A DNA stretch of 64,000 bases, from the NCBI GenBank assembly GCA_900239685.1, contig OENT01000030.1, forward strand, positions 248,664 through 312,663. Reading direction: 5' to 3'. Positions 23,511 to 35,246 of this stretch are shown here, in pieces. Both the position numbers and the translations under genes were made by a program. Each line of letters starts with the position of its first letter. The stretch's first letter is position 1. This stretch comes from Rotaria macrura (Eukaryota > Rotifera > Eurotatoria > Philodinida > Philodinidae). The notes beneath the pieces are model-generated. The model worked only from the letters and a program-made list of their open reading frames with translations. It was not told the DNA's origin and searched no databases.

Positions 23511-25011
23511 ACACCTCCATTCACACTTGGTCGGCTATTGGTAAAGAACTGATCATTTGATGCTAATGCATAGAATTCATTGGTAGATTCTATCGAAATT
23601 ACTAAGTAGAATATTTATTGTTATTAAACTGCTATGAATTGCATTTTATATTAAAGTATTAAAAAACATTTTCCTGACCATAGCACATAATTTATATCAA
23701 ATTGGCAAAGATTATATTAAACAGTAAATTTAACATCTTCAGGTATGTGAACCTAATCATGTTGGCAACATGATGTTGCCATATTACTCAGGATTAGAAC
23801 CATAGTAATTTTCTCAATTTTACCTTTTGTTTTTTTTGCATGAATCGGTTCGGTGGATATCGATGAAGGGAGAAAGTACCAACGCATGACACTGCAAAAT
23901 TTCTATCTAATGCATTAAATTATTTACTGTAAAAGTTTTTGCGTATCACGTTTAAATCTTATCTAGATATACTATTCATACGACGAAGCAGTTGACAGTT
24001 AACATAAATTATTTGATAATGACTTTGTTCTTCATAGATGAAACACATTCATTTCGCATACTTATTTGTACGCTGTAAACAAAAACAAACATCAATTTTT
24101 ATTTTGAATTTTGATCATGATTATAGCAATAAAACATTTTTGTTTTGGTGTCATTGTTGTTTTATTGACATACTAACACTCACGTCCAAACTAAAGAAAC
24201 TATTGCGTACTGTCTATCGTTAATATCGACTTCGAATTCATGAATTAATTGTTCATTGGTGTTCGAAAAAATAAAATCAATGATAATAGCGAATTATTTC
24301 CCAATAGAGATCTAACAAAAACAATATTTATATGACTGACAAACCAAGCTGCATCGCCTTTCACGTTTGAATCCAACAACGTTTGAATTAGCAGCTTTCT
24401 ATTTGTTATTTCACCTGTTAGAAACATAATGAAAAGTGATCAACTGAAATTAACTGCACAAATATTACTGATTCTTATTATTTTCAAATGAAAGTTATGA
24501 TTTGAATAAATATATTTTAGTATGACAAACAGCAGACAATCTTTTTCGATTTTTCTAAAAGAAAATCACATGCAAACAAATTAGCGTTCACTAGGTAGAA
24601 TGTACAAGTAACATTTTGTATTCATATGGGCAATTGTAATTTAATTTATGCGTGCAAACAAATATGACGTATATCTGGTGAAAAAGAAATTAATTTGTTT
24701 TGGAGAAATCAAAAGTAAAGTGATGTGTACATTGTAATTGATGCAAAATAACTTTCTACTCAATACATGTTGCATGCATTGCATTAGATCTGCTAGAGGC
24801 AGTACTACTCGTCTGATTTATCAATGTTTGTATGTAAACATTGTGAAGTATGAAAATATCTATTAATTCATCAATATTTGTATCAACTCCAAAGTACGAC
24901 AAAAGCGAACTAAAGTAATGTCATGCTTCACTTCATTCAAAAATATAAAGGTAGCATATCGACTGTACTGAATCTTTTATACCATCGAACGTCTACTTTA
25001 GCATAAAAAAA
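23511..25011. other. Intergenic, nothing recognised
   Basis: AT-rich; short frames only. Confidence 0.45.
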
Positions 25012-25359
25012 ATGAACAATAGAGAAATGTTGTTGTCGACTCGTGATGCCCAACGAGTGAGGCGAGCATCACAAATACTTGCGGCAGCTTTTACCGCTGA
25101 AAATTCAAGTGTTACTAGTTTCGGCGCACTCAGTTTTTCAGCAAATCAAATAGCTGACAGTCGTTTATCTAATATAATATCACGAGTACAATCACAGGAA
25201 CAATTTCAACTACAGCAAGTGCCAACTGGTATTGATGGTAAAGCAGATGGGAGCACACTGAAAGATGAGAAACCATCTATATCTTGGCATAAGTTTGAAT
25301 ATCACTGGAAAATGACTTATTATTTTTATATTCATGGATGGTGTTCAATATTTACCTAG
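25012..25359 (+). CDS. Unrecognised 115-residue frame, possible first exon
   Basis: An open frame of 115 codons, clearly less AT-rich than its surroundings for its first 85 codons. The protein starts MNNREMLLSTRDAQRVRR and is rich in Ser, Ala and Gln, without hydrophobic segments until the last 25 residues, which look like read-through into non-coding DNA. A donor-like TGATG/GTAAAG occurs near residue 76, so the true product may be the first exon of a longer gene. It lies 1.3 kb upstream of the potassium transporter on the same strand, but nothing shows that they are joined. No family recognised; it could also be a chance frame. Confidence 0.35.
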   Translation: MNNREMLLSTRDAQRVRRASQILAAAFTAENSSVTSFGALSFSANQIADSRLSNIISRVQSQEQFQLQQVPTGIDGKADGSTLKDEKPSISWHKFEYHWKMTYYFYIHGWCSIFT

Positions 25360-25867
25360 TCAATATTGAGAATATATATGCATATATATACGAGTTCAAA
25401 TCTGAGTGAATCACTGTTGAACTGATTATCAGTCGCACTAGACACCATTCCAACTGATCACTGGTACATACTCAATGGAAGAACGATTTAAATACATACT
25501 TTATCAAAGAAGTGTCGACGTACAAACTATACCTGTTCAAAGTCAACTTTCGTAGAATCAAGTTACTTTACAAAGTCTGAAAAAGAAACAAACGATCTTC
25601 TAATGATACGTAGCTTATTCTTGATCAGAACAGGAATCATCATAAAAAGCTGTTAGCGTAATCCCTTTCAGGATTAAATATGTGAAGCACGATGCATCTG
25701 CCATAACTAAGGGCAGGGAAGCTGTTTTATTCCATATATCTTCGGAACCATTTAATCTCTAACTTTAAGAAATCAAAATCTTAGTAAGCAAGCTATTGGT
25801 ATATTTTCATGAGATTTTAATGATCACACAATCACTAGATCTTCATTAAACTATCTGCCATAATATG

Positions 25868-25965
25868 TGATGCTTCTGGGATTTATCTGTTAAGGTCTGG
25901 GATGCTTCGGTTATCCATCTGTCATGGTCTGTGACGTTTTTTGCCTCCTCGTCTGTCTCGGTCAG
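25868..25965. repeat. Three-unit degenerate tandem repeat of about 32 bp
   Basis: Units are 25868-25899, 25900-25931 and about 25932-25965. Each starts (T/G)GA(T/C)G(C/T)TT and ends near TCTGT(T/C)…GGTC(T/A)G. The first two are clearly alike, the third is more diverged. A G-rich GGGGTGGGG follows. It is non-coding, and lies 0.7 kb upstream of the TrkH gene. Confidence 0.5.
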
Positions 25966-26089
25966 TAAGGGGTGGGGAATGTTGCGTCATGACAACGATC
26001 AGAGGTATACCTATTAAAAATGCCGGTTACCACTATAATGGATTGTGGCGGAGTTTTAAATTGTTGATATAAAATAAAATTCGGATGAA

Positions 26090-26410
26090 TATTCGATAAT
26101 ATCTTTGATTTGAACAGGAAAAGATGAGATTAAGATTTTGGACAAGAGAGTAGGTAGCAAGACTTAAGAGAGAATGAAATAGTTCAAGTAGATATTAGAT
26201 GCCCTCGAATAACGAACGGAAGGTACTGGAAGAATGAATATAGATATATCACAATGAAATGAGATCTAAGTAGAGTATGTTGATTAAGAAGAAAAAGAGA
26301 ATAATAATATTGTTACTATGAATTCACAATTTTAGGCGCAAAGCAATAAGAGAGAAAAATAGAGGGAAACTAGAAAGAGAAACAAACAAATACGTACACA
26401 CAACAAACAT
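26090..26410 (+). other. Purine-rich stretch upstream of the TrkH gene
   Basis: The plus strand is dominated by A and G over about 300 bp (for example GAAGAAAAAGAGAATAA, AGAGAGAAAAATAGAGGG and AGAAAGAGAAAC). It could belong to the 5' region of the transporter gene. No TATA box or start site can be fixed from it. Confidence 0.3.
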
Positions 26411-26682
26411 CTAAATAACATCAGTGACGATTATGCCGTCAAAGGGGGTTACAAATTTCTGTCTATATATACACTTCAACACTCGTTTCAGATCATTTTT
26501 TACAAAATAAGGAACCGTGTAATAGGAAAGTATTGTAATAACGTGTATCATTCAAAAAAAAGCTTTATCTTTCCATAATAATTGTGAACATCAATAGAAC
26601 ATGACTTGCTTTTAAGTTTTAAAACGATACATCTTTCGTTGTTACATTATCGAGCAGGCTTCTTAATTTTTATTAACATCAA

Positions 26683-28650
26683 ATGCTCGAGAGTGTTTTT
26701 TTTTCAAGCAGTCAAACATGTGACAACGTAATATTTTTATATTTTGATGTAGTATGTTTTATATTGAGTGGACTATTTTGTGGTTTGATTGTTTGGCTGA
26801 TTGAAAATCATTCATCTTTACGAAATGTTGAGATGAAAGTTGCCTATATTGATGCATGGTTTGTTAGTAGTACATGCGTATATAGTTGTGGTTTGACAAC
26901 ATTAGATTTTGCAAAACTTTCGCATGCATCTCAAATTATCCTAATGCTATTCACATTTTTATCCGGTGTTACGATTAGTACATTACCAGCATTAGTTATT
27001 AAAGCTTATACTCACAAAAGAGTCGAAGGAACAACTGTCGATGATGATCATGGTGATTCAAACGAGGACTTAAGCGATGAATTGCCAACAATCAATATGC
27101 AACGTGACAGAAATTTACCGGAACATATTCGAAATCGACTCACAACATTGCCGACTGTAGCACAACTTCGTTATCGTGCTTATATAACATGTATAGTTCT
27201 TATTCTTGGTACTTGTTTTACTATTTATACAATAGGATTCATCGCTATTGGTAGTTGGCTGTCAACACAATATAGATATGATCAGTTATTACAAGGAAAT
27301 TCTAGTGTTAATCCATGGTACGCATCATTTATTATTACTGTCACAGGTTTCAATCAAAATGGGTTATCGCCGTTTTCAGACGGTCTTTCACGTTTCGTTC
27401 ATGATGTTTATCTCAATTTGTTTGTTATGATGGTAATCTATCATATTCTAGTTTGTTGTAAGAAAATTGTTTGAGCAAGATTTTTTTTTACATAGGTAGT
27501 AATGGGTGGAACATCGTTTTTCCCTCTTATATTAAGAAATGTAGTATTATTAGCACGCCGTCTATCTCCATGGCGGCATAAAGTTATTTTTGATTATATT
27601 CTTCTCAATAACCATCGTTTATCTACTTTACTATTTCCTGCTGTACAAACACGTATTTATCTCTCAGTAACAGTTTTATTATACATATTAGGCGTTAGCA
27701 TATCGCTTATACTCGATTTAAACAGCGATCACTTTGCTATGTATCCACCTGGTATACGTTTTCTCATATTTGTTTTTCACACAGTAAATACACGTTTTGC
27801 TGGCTTTCAAACAGTTGACATAAATTTATTTGCCGCAGCTACATTATTAGTTTATTTGCTATTGATGGCAACTAAACCGCAAATGTTATGTGCTCTCGAA
27901 GAATCTCCATTCGAATTATCTTGGTTGGCAATACATGCACATGATGAAGCTAAGGCTGAAACAGAGTCTATGATGAATAAAAATAATGTTATAGGTTTAA
28001 GTGCAAGTAGTAATGAACTAGTATTAGCCCCGTCAGCATCCACAGCAGCTGCTCTACCAATACAACAAATGGAACGTTTCTTTCGTCGTCAAAGTTGTAC
28101 TACTAAAACTCTTGCTCGACAGCAGCTTGCTAATACAACATCAATAAATGACCCGAGTTATAATCCTCGACGCTTAAGATATTTACATGGTCGTTTATTT
28201 TTAATTTATTTCGCCCGAGCTCTGCTAAAACATACATTTAGTTTCATTATCTTAACACGTACATGGCTATTTTTCTTTATTTTTTTAATATGTGCTATTG
28301 AATATCGTAACATGGCACCTGTGGATCCCTATATAACTGTATTCAAAATAATCTTTGAAATAATATCAGCATTTGGTACTGTTGGATTAACACTTGGATA
28401 TCCAAATGTAGCGTCAAGTTTTGGTACTGTTCTTTCACCAGCAAGTAAAGCTATTATTGTTACTACAATGTTAATGGGTCGACATCGTGGTTTACTTGCA
28501 TCAATGAAAGATCAAGAAGCCATTGAACATAGTGCAGCAGCATTACTTAATCAACGACGTGACGAAATTATTTTGGAATATCAGAAAACAACATTAGAAA
28601 TTAATGTTGTTCATAAAACGAAATCTTATGTAATAGTAACAAGATTTTAA
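26683..28650 (+). CDS. TrkH/HKT-type potassium transporter
   Basis: Two exons, 26683-27432 and 27496-28650, joined across a 63-bp phase-0 GT-AG intron, give 634 residues. The fold is four M1-P-M2 units. Each pore loop keeps its filter glycine: SCGLTT (G70), FNQNGLS (G227), NTRFAGFQ (G353) and FGTVGLTLG (about G547). Glycine at all four points to a K+-selective pathway. A hydrophilic loop at about 112-160 and a longer one at about 390-470 separate membrane units. GRHRGL near residue 580 resembles the C-terminal signature of fungal Trk proteins. The ATG gives a first helix at about 17-42, so the protein looks complete, though an upstream exon is possible. AATAAA lies near 28730. Role: plasma-membrane uptake of K+ (perhaps Na+). 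TrkH/HKT proteins belong to bacteria, fungi, plants and protists and are not usual in animals, so horizontal origin is likely. Confidence 0.93.
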
Positions 28651-30769
28651 ATACTTCCTTCAATGTCAATAACAATTTTTCTAAAAAAAAATAATGGGAT
28701 TGTTGTTTTTGTCTTTTTGAATATTGCTAAATAAAATTTCTTAGTCTTTACAGAGATTATAGCGTTTTACAGTAAATCTGATTAGGCATTCTGGGTCCAC
28801 TTTCAAATAAAAACATAAAATGAATGATATTAAAAAATAAATATATTCATTTAAAAAAAAAAGAAGTTATTTCTCCGACGACATTACTCTTGTATACAGC
28901 CATATTGACATTGTTTTATTCGTCAAATAATCTCATGATATTTAAGTATACGTATCCATCTGGAAAAATATTCTTGTGTATGATTATTGTTTTTTTTAGT
29001 ACTATAAATTGCTTTTTATAGCAGTGAACGTTTTTTCCTTTGCTTGAAGTTTTATCACGTCGATTGAAAAAGAACGCTCCTTTGCTCAAACTCGGAAAAA
29101 AAGATGGCTACGGAACTGTAACTTTCAAAACTATGAATCCCTATTTCTCTGTATATTCAATAACTAGCTTTAAAGACATAACCGATAAATTTCACAGTTT
29201 TTGATGACCCATTAACATGTTTGTTAGGCATTAAAAAAGTATATCAATATCTTCGTTTGAGCTTGCCAATAATGGCACACAGGAATATGTAGCCAATGAT
29301 AAATCTTGCGAATTTCAACGTCATCGTTTATTTACATCTGTTTTATTTGAACTTCTATTTTCAACCATAACTAATGCGACTGCTTACAAATTAAATTGCA
29401 TTTATGAAACGATTAAAGTTAATATGATGCCAACTGATGAAAGAACTTCTAATCTCTGAACTTCATTTCAAATATACAGTTTTGGTGTTCACATAGTTCT
29501 CTGTTTGTAAGACAGAATCTGATGCTTCAAACATTCTAATTTCTCAGACCTTCAGCAATCAATGGTATTTATGGCAAACCTTTACATGTGGTTCGTTGCA
29601 GAAACCTGCATCTAAGAAGGGTGCATATTTTGCCAAATACATTTCATACTATAATACAAAACAAACGATGCTAACATGAATAATAAGATCAAAATAAATC
29701 ACAGCAATTTATAAGATTCGATCGAAAAGACACGAGTAAGGGTGTCAGACTAAAGAAATATGGATATGGTCACACTGGTATTCATAGTGTTCTAAAACCA
29801 CATGAATTTAACATGGAATGACAGAAGTAGTCAAGATTATAGAATGACTGATGAAAGTGTAGCAAATGTTTTGAAAAATTACATTTCAATCGTGTCAGAT
29901 AAGATATGAACGTAAATGTTAAGAATTAAAATTAGCCTTGAAATAGGAACATTTTTTTTTTATTTTGACAATATGATAACTCATTTTTCAATGAATTTTA
30001 AAAATGAGAATAGACGAGTTGTGAGTCAGTGCGTGCGTGCGATTTATTGTACGATATTCACATGTCTAAATTCAAAACCTGGCTAATATTTTCATTCAGT
30101 GTTGCATCGTTACGTTTTAAATAGATGCTAACGGTCGATTACTGTAGAGCTTTATCATAAGCAACATAACTAAGTCATGAATAATCTTTTAGATGACGCT
30201 GTTTTCGATAAGCTCTGATAGTGCGAAAGATTGAATATGTGAAAATTAAACAGCCATGAAAATCGAAAAGAATAATTCATTTTTTGATTGTACTAGTGAT
30301 AGGCAAAATATATTCGAGTGTGAGTATCTGTTCATTTAAATGAATGTGATATAGGGGTCCATTTACTCATACACCAAACTTTGACAATGCTTCTTGAACA
30401 GCACTCTCTTAAAGAAAGCTACCCTCAATCAACTACGAGAATTAACAATTTCGTGTAAAAATATGTCGATTTTCAAAATCAAAACAATCAATTGACTTTC
30501 TCAATCGCTGTATAAAAAACCAACTATTCACACAGAGTGCTAGTCAAAGTTGTTATTAAAGAACGGTGCTTACTTGAGAGTGAGACTAAGCTCAGTATTG
30601 GAATCATTACACTATTCAACTATCAAACAAATTCTATTTCGAAACGTGTTGGGAATTAGTTTTATCAATAATATTTGAACGAATCACGTTAATTTTCTTA
30701 TATTTTTAGTTCATTGTCTTTAAAAAAGAGTTTCCGCTTATTGAAAAATTAAAACTGAGTACAAACAAT
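28651..30769. other. Intergenic, nothing recognised
   Basis: The 3' flank of the TrkH gene, then AT-rich DNA up to the end of the minus-strand MBOAT gene. No feature beyond the AATAAA near 28730. Confidence 0.5.
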
Positions 30770-31747
30770 TTATTTTGGGCAAAACTTCGGCACTGGAAGT
30801 TGAGGTAGCCATTTGGCATCCAATAATGGTGGTGGATTAAGTGCAAAGAAAGCAGGACCAGCACGAGTAAATAGTCCAATATAAAGCGGTGCTGTAACAA
30901 GAAGGCACAAATGTGTCATCACAATGCCGAGTGGTCTAGATACAGTAATTGGACTAAGTCTTTCTGCACTGGCAACAATACCATGGAGAAGAAAGAATGT
31001 GAATGCTGGTAACGGAGATGATGCACCGAATGCGGAAATAGCTACATGTGCATGAAGCAGACCACTAAGAGTAAAGCAGGTCAAAGCAGCAACAGTCGAA
31101 GAAGAGAATAAGTGACGAACGGGTACAAAAACTGACTCTTTGAGAAGTGTACCGACAAGTTGGTTGTAGCGGGAACCCCAAAACTCACGAATAGACCGTG
31201 AGAAAAATGGAAAATTATTAAACGATAGAACAGTATACTTGTTGCTGGTAACTAGCCGTATCAGGGCGATCTGTGCATCAATCGTATATGTGCCTGTACA
31301 GATGGACACATAGAACATGGCCATTCTGGCATAGCTATCACTTGGTTCACAGGCGAGAAGCCATCGATAAATCCAATGATTTAATAAGAGCTTTCCGGTA
31401 GCTGAGATGAGATCGAACACAATCGGATACTTTGATTCGCATTTAATGACTGGCACGAAAAACCAAGCAAACTTGCCTGCAAACGATCGAAACGAGGGGG
31501 AGTGATCAGGTGAAAATACAGTCAAATGTGTCAGGCGAATTGTGACCATCCAAGAAAGTGAAACGATCATGACAGACGACATATGTAGCGGAACAAGATT
31601 TCGACAACCGAGAAATGTCAAAACTCCACATGGTACGATTGTCAGAAGGGCTCGCCATGAAAACTTGCGAAGAGTTCGAACAAAACAGTAACATGTACCG
31701 ATGTGAGCAAGCCAAGCAATAGGAATGATTTTCGATTGCATTGTCAT
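30770..31747 (-). CDS. Wax-synthase-like membrane-bound O-acyltransferase (MBOAT)
   Basis: A single exon encodes 325 residues with about seven to eight hydrophobic segments. The diagnostic part is at about 181-212: FFSRSIREFWGSRYNQL, matching the REFWGRRW-type motif of plant and fungal wax synthases, followed by LLKESVFVPVR. A later LSGLLHAHV (228-235) holds His232, the expected catalytic histidine of the family. Members move an acyl chain from acyl-CoA to a long-chain alcohol or similar acceptor in the ER membrane. The substrate here is not known. The start gives a first membrane segment and no lesion is visible. The gene is less AT-rich than its flanks. This family is not standard in animals, so horizontal acquisition is possible. 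Confidence 0.83.
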   Translation of the reverse strand: MTMQSKIIPIAWLAHIGTCYCFVRTLRKFSWRALLTIVPCGVLTFLGCRNLVPLHMSSVMIVSLSWMVTIRLTHLTVFSPDHSPSFRSFAGKFAWFFVPVIKCESKYPIVFDLISATGKLLLNHWIYRWLLACEPSDSYARMAMFYVSICTGTYTIDAQIALIRLVTSNKYTVLSFNNFPFFSRSIREFWGSRYNQLVGTLLKESVFVPVRHLFSSSTVAALTCFTLSGLLHAHVAISAFGASSPLPAFTFFLLHGIVASAERLSPITVSRPLGIVMTHLCLLVTAPLYIGLFTRAGPAFFALNPPPLLDAKWLPQLPVPKFCPK

Positions 31748-34380
31748 CGTTGTAATTTTTGTTACCTTCCAAACCTATTGTGCGGTAAGGATGATGAAAA
31801 AGTGTCTACGTATTGCATCACATGTGCATCGACATTTGTAGCGTATGAGAGAAAGGTAATCCAGACGTCATATTCGTTATCTTGACTTTCTTCAGGGTTG
31901 AAAATAAGTAGTCCTTACAATGTGCTTGTGACAAAAAGCGAAAATAAAACTTAAAAGAAAAACAATAAGAGCAATGTTTCTGTGTTAACCTCGACGAATA
32001 CACGTCGACAAAAAGCGTTTGTTGAGTACCATGTATAGGTGAATCTGTTTTCACATGCAATAAATCATCAATAAATTGAGCACGATTCTCACAAGAGATT
32101 GAGAAACTCGACTCGGGAAGTTTTCTACTGATGAACCATTTATTTATTTCGGGATCCGGAAATATGCGCACTTGAGAATTTGAGCACGATATATCAGACT
32201 ATTCTCACTGTGCATGAATAATATTTGAAAGGCGAAGAGAAGAACAAAAATATCTAACTTTGTTGAATTCAAACTAAATATACTCAATCGAGAGATAAAT
32301 AAAAAATGGAACGTTGTCTGATACAAAAATTTTCGAATTGTAATTAATACACGTTTAAACCTTTTCATACTTTAATCCAATCAAGCTGAGCTCATTTTTG
32401 CAAAATAACATCCCAAATAAAAGGACACACATGAACTGGGAAAGTCAGAACAAGATATTTCTTGTATCATTCAAACATGTCTAATTCTGTCGAACTCACT
32501 ACTGATAACACGGTCGACCTTTGATAGTATTAGATGGCTAACTGTACACTCGAGGTCGTCAAACTGACGAAAAGACTTGCTGGCGTTGTGAAAATCAAAA
32601 TGAACTAATTGTCATTGTGGAATACACACATATTTTTGAAGAAGACTCTCATTTTCATATAAAGATCGGCGGAGTTAATGTCGGTGTACCAGTTTCCAAG
32701 AAGAAAAACTATTAATATCTGGATAAACGTTTACTCAACCTTGTTTTGACTCATCACAGTCATATTATTGATTGATTAAGTACCCTAGCACATAATATAA
32801 CTTTAGATTAAGTATCTACATTAGAAATAGAAACACTAAGTAGTCATATTGTATGTGTACAGTAGTGAACATTAGCTCTTTTTTTGTAATGTACTTCTGA
32901 TTATTAATATTACAATTAATCTGCAAAAAGAAAATATTTCTACAAATTTGTTCAACTGACTTTGTTTGGTATGAAAACGAGAAATCAACATGACGTGCGC
33001 ATCTTTCCTAGACCTATTTAATTTAATTTTATTCTGTTTGAACATCCATTATAATTGGCGAGGTGAAAGACCAGTATGAACAACGTTGACTCGAAGCGTA
33101 GAAGAGGTCGTTGCTGCACATTGATCACCAATTTAGTCATATAAAATATGATCTATCATCATGTTTAGTGGCATGTATGGCTACAATGCAAATGCTTGAC
33201 AGCATTGACCAACGTTACAAAATTTCATTGTTTCAGATTGTAACTTACATATCTCGTCAATAAAAGCAGCAAACTCTATGATTTTTTTAGCATAATTGAA
33301 TACTACTAAGCTCTCGTACAAGGAAAAATTGTACAGTATGTCGTTCTTTTTATAACTCAATTTATTCATGAAAACACCATCCTTAACGGAACTTTAAAAC
33401 TAGCAACGATATTGAGGGTTGGCCTAAGAGATCAGAAATTTCAGTATAAAGAGAGCGATTTTCAGAAAAATTTGAAGACCGAAGCTTGTTCGCCTTTGAA
33501 CAAGCGTTCAGGATATCTGATTATTTTTTTTTGGAACACAGCAATAGATTAGAGAGGAAAACCACAAATAGTGTCCATTGCTGAATTTCTTCCTTTTTTT
33601 ACCCTTCCAATGGAGGCAAATTCAGTACCACGGGAACAACAACTTTACGTAAGTGATCGTATTTTTCTTATGGGCCTAGACGATTATACTCATATCGATT
33701 TTTCAGATTAAAATGCTTATTTGCAAGATGAAAAATTTCACAAAGATCATGAAATTAGTAGATTCATCGTAATCGAAGATAGTTAGTCGAAAAAAATAGT
33801 ATTGATATCAGTCGTAGGTTGAATAACTTGTATAGCACGCAACATCTTCGATAAACTGTTGATACCAAATTTTCGATGATAAAAAGATGTTCCTGAGATG
33901 TGTCCTTTAAAGTTCCACACACTAGAGTGGCCATTGACTGGTTTTGACGTAGAGCTTTTTATTTGGTGATGCCTTCATTCGCTTTTTCATGAGTGCAGCT
34001 GGGTCTGACATACTAAAAGTGCGAGTAGGATTTCTTTTTGAATCCTACATCATTATAACTATCTGACTACTTGAAAAGAAATTTGAAAAAACCAAAATAG
34101 TGAAGAAATGCGATTTTTTTGTCATAGAACGACGATCGCCTGTTCCTTTCTCTCCTATACTCCCTCCAACACTGACTCAATTCTTGAATACATAGGTATA
34201 TACCTTCTCAATATCTAGACATTTAATTTGCTGTTTACAATTTAGCATAAAATCTATACATTGAATAAATACGAATGAACTACTTGAATGGTTGCACTGT
34301 TGTTTTTTGAATGCATGTGATTGTTAATGGAATCTTCTCATGCCCATACTTCAACGGAAAACGAATAGAATGACAAATGT
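31748..34380. other. Intergenic with minor coding-like scraps
   Basis: Two weak items. At about 32539-32715 (+) a 50-codon frame contains TCWRCENQNELIVIVEY and ends in TAA; no family is recognised. At 33611 (+) ATGGAGGCAAATTC starts a 13-codon frame ending at a good donor (TTTAC/GTAAGTG), with an acceptor (TTTTTCAG) 58 bp later, but the spliced frame stops after about 20 more codons. Either may be a remnant. Otherwise AT-rich and empty. Confidence 0.3.
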
Positions 34381-35246
34381 TCGAGGCCAAGGATATGGCA
34401 GCGCCGCACATTATCCCACGCACTCTTACAGGTCTCGTCGTTGATGATAATCAAATGATGTTCATTCTTGATCGAAATGATCCTCCTATCATTCAATGGG
34501 TGATAAAAGAGGATAAGTGTTAGCTGGTAGTGATGATCAAGGAAATCGATTGGACCAGTAGTACTATCTCTCCGATGGGTTGATTGACAAAAAGAAGGAT
34601 AGTCTCATTATTTGGGATCATTAGAACCAACAATTCTTACTATGGTCCCGTCGTAGTATCCACATATCTCAACGAGAAATCCCCCCCAACGATTTATCTT
34701 GTTTAGGATTATGGAAATGACTGATCAGAGATATCTATCTGTATATCTTAGACACCGATAAACAAGAACTCAGAAGATATCAAATGGGAGATAAGAATGA
34801 AAATATCATGGTTCGTAGCCACAATAGAGGTATTGGTCTCAATTAATTCAATTAATCAACCTATATCTTTGTCGATCGATGGCAGACTGTCTATATACCG
34901 GACAATAAAAGTGATCGTGTAACAAAATGGAATAAAGTTGCAAGAGAAGGGATTGCCATCACTGGAGGTCAAAACTGTGAAGATGCTCGTACACAATTAT
35001 CGTCCCCTCAAGGATTGTTCGTCGATGCATTGGATATCTTCTATGTTGGAGAATGAGGGAATAATCGAGGGATTCGGTGACCGAAACGAACTACACAGAT
35101 TATTGTCATTGCAGGTGGAAAGAGTCAATGACAAGAAACAAATCAATTGAATAGTCATAAAGATATATCTTGCAATGATCATAGCAATCTCTATGTCATC
35201 TATCAGTGGCATTGTCGATTTCAACGCTTTTCTATCGAGTGGACTC
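34381..35246 (+). pseudogene. Decayed NHL-repeat protein gene
   Basis: Conceptual reading in shifting frames gives pieces of at least four NHL beta-propeller repeats: LTGLVVDDNQMMFILDRND, AGSDDQGNRLDQ, GLIDKKKDSLIIWD, RWQTVYIPDNKSDRVTKW, GIAITGGQNCEDARTQLSSP, GLFVDALDIFYVGE and IIVIAGGKSQ. The last 340 bp stay largely in one frame but are cut by TGA at 35054, 35078 and 35129. The first two stand where NHL repeats have tryptophan. Earlier parts need several frameshifts. NHL proteins of this kind form large secreted or membrane families in bdelloids. No intact start, anchor or stop remains. The copy is dead but recent enough to read. Confidence 0.85.

Noticed and set aside
31506-32171. Minus-strand frames overlapping and upstream of the MBOAT gene
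   Set aside because: The first is in a shifted frame of the MBOAT gene. The others lack motifs and are AT-rich.
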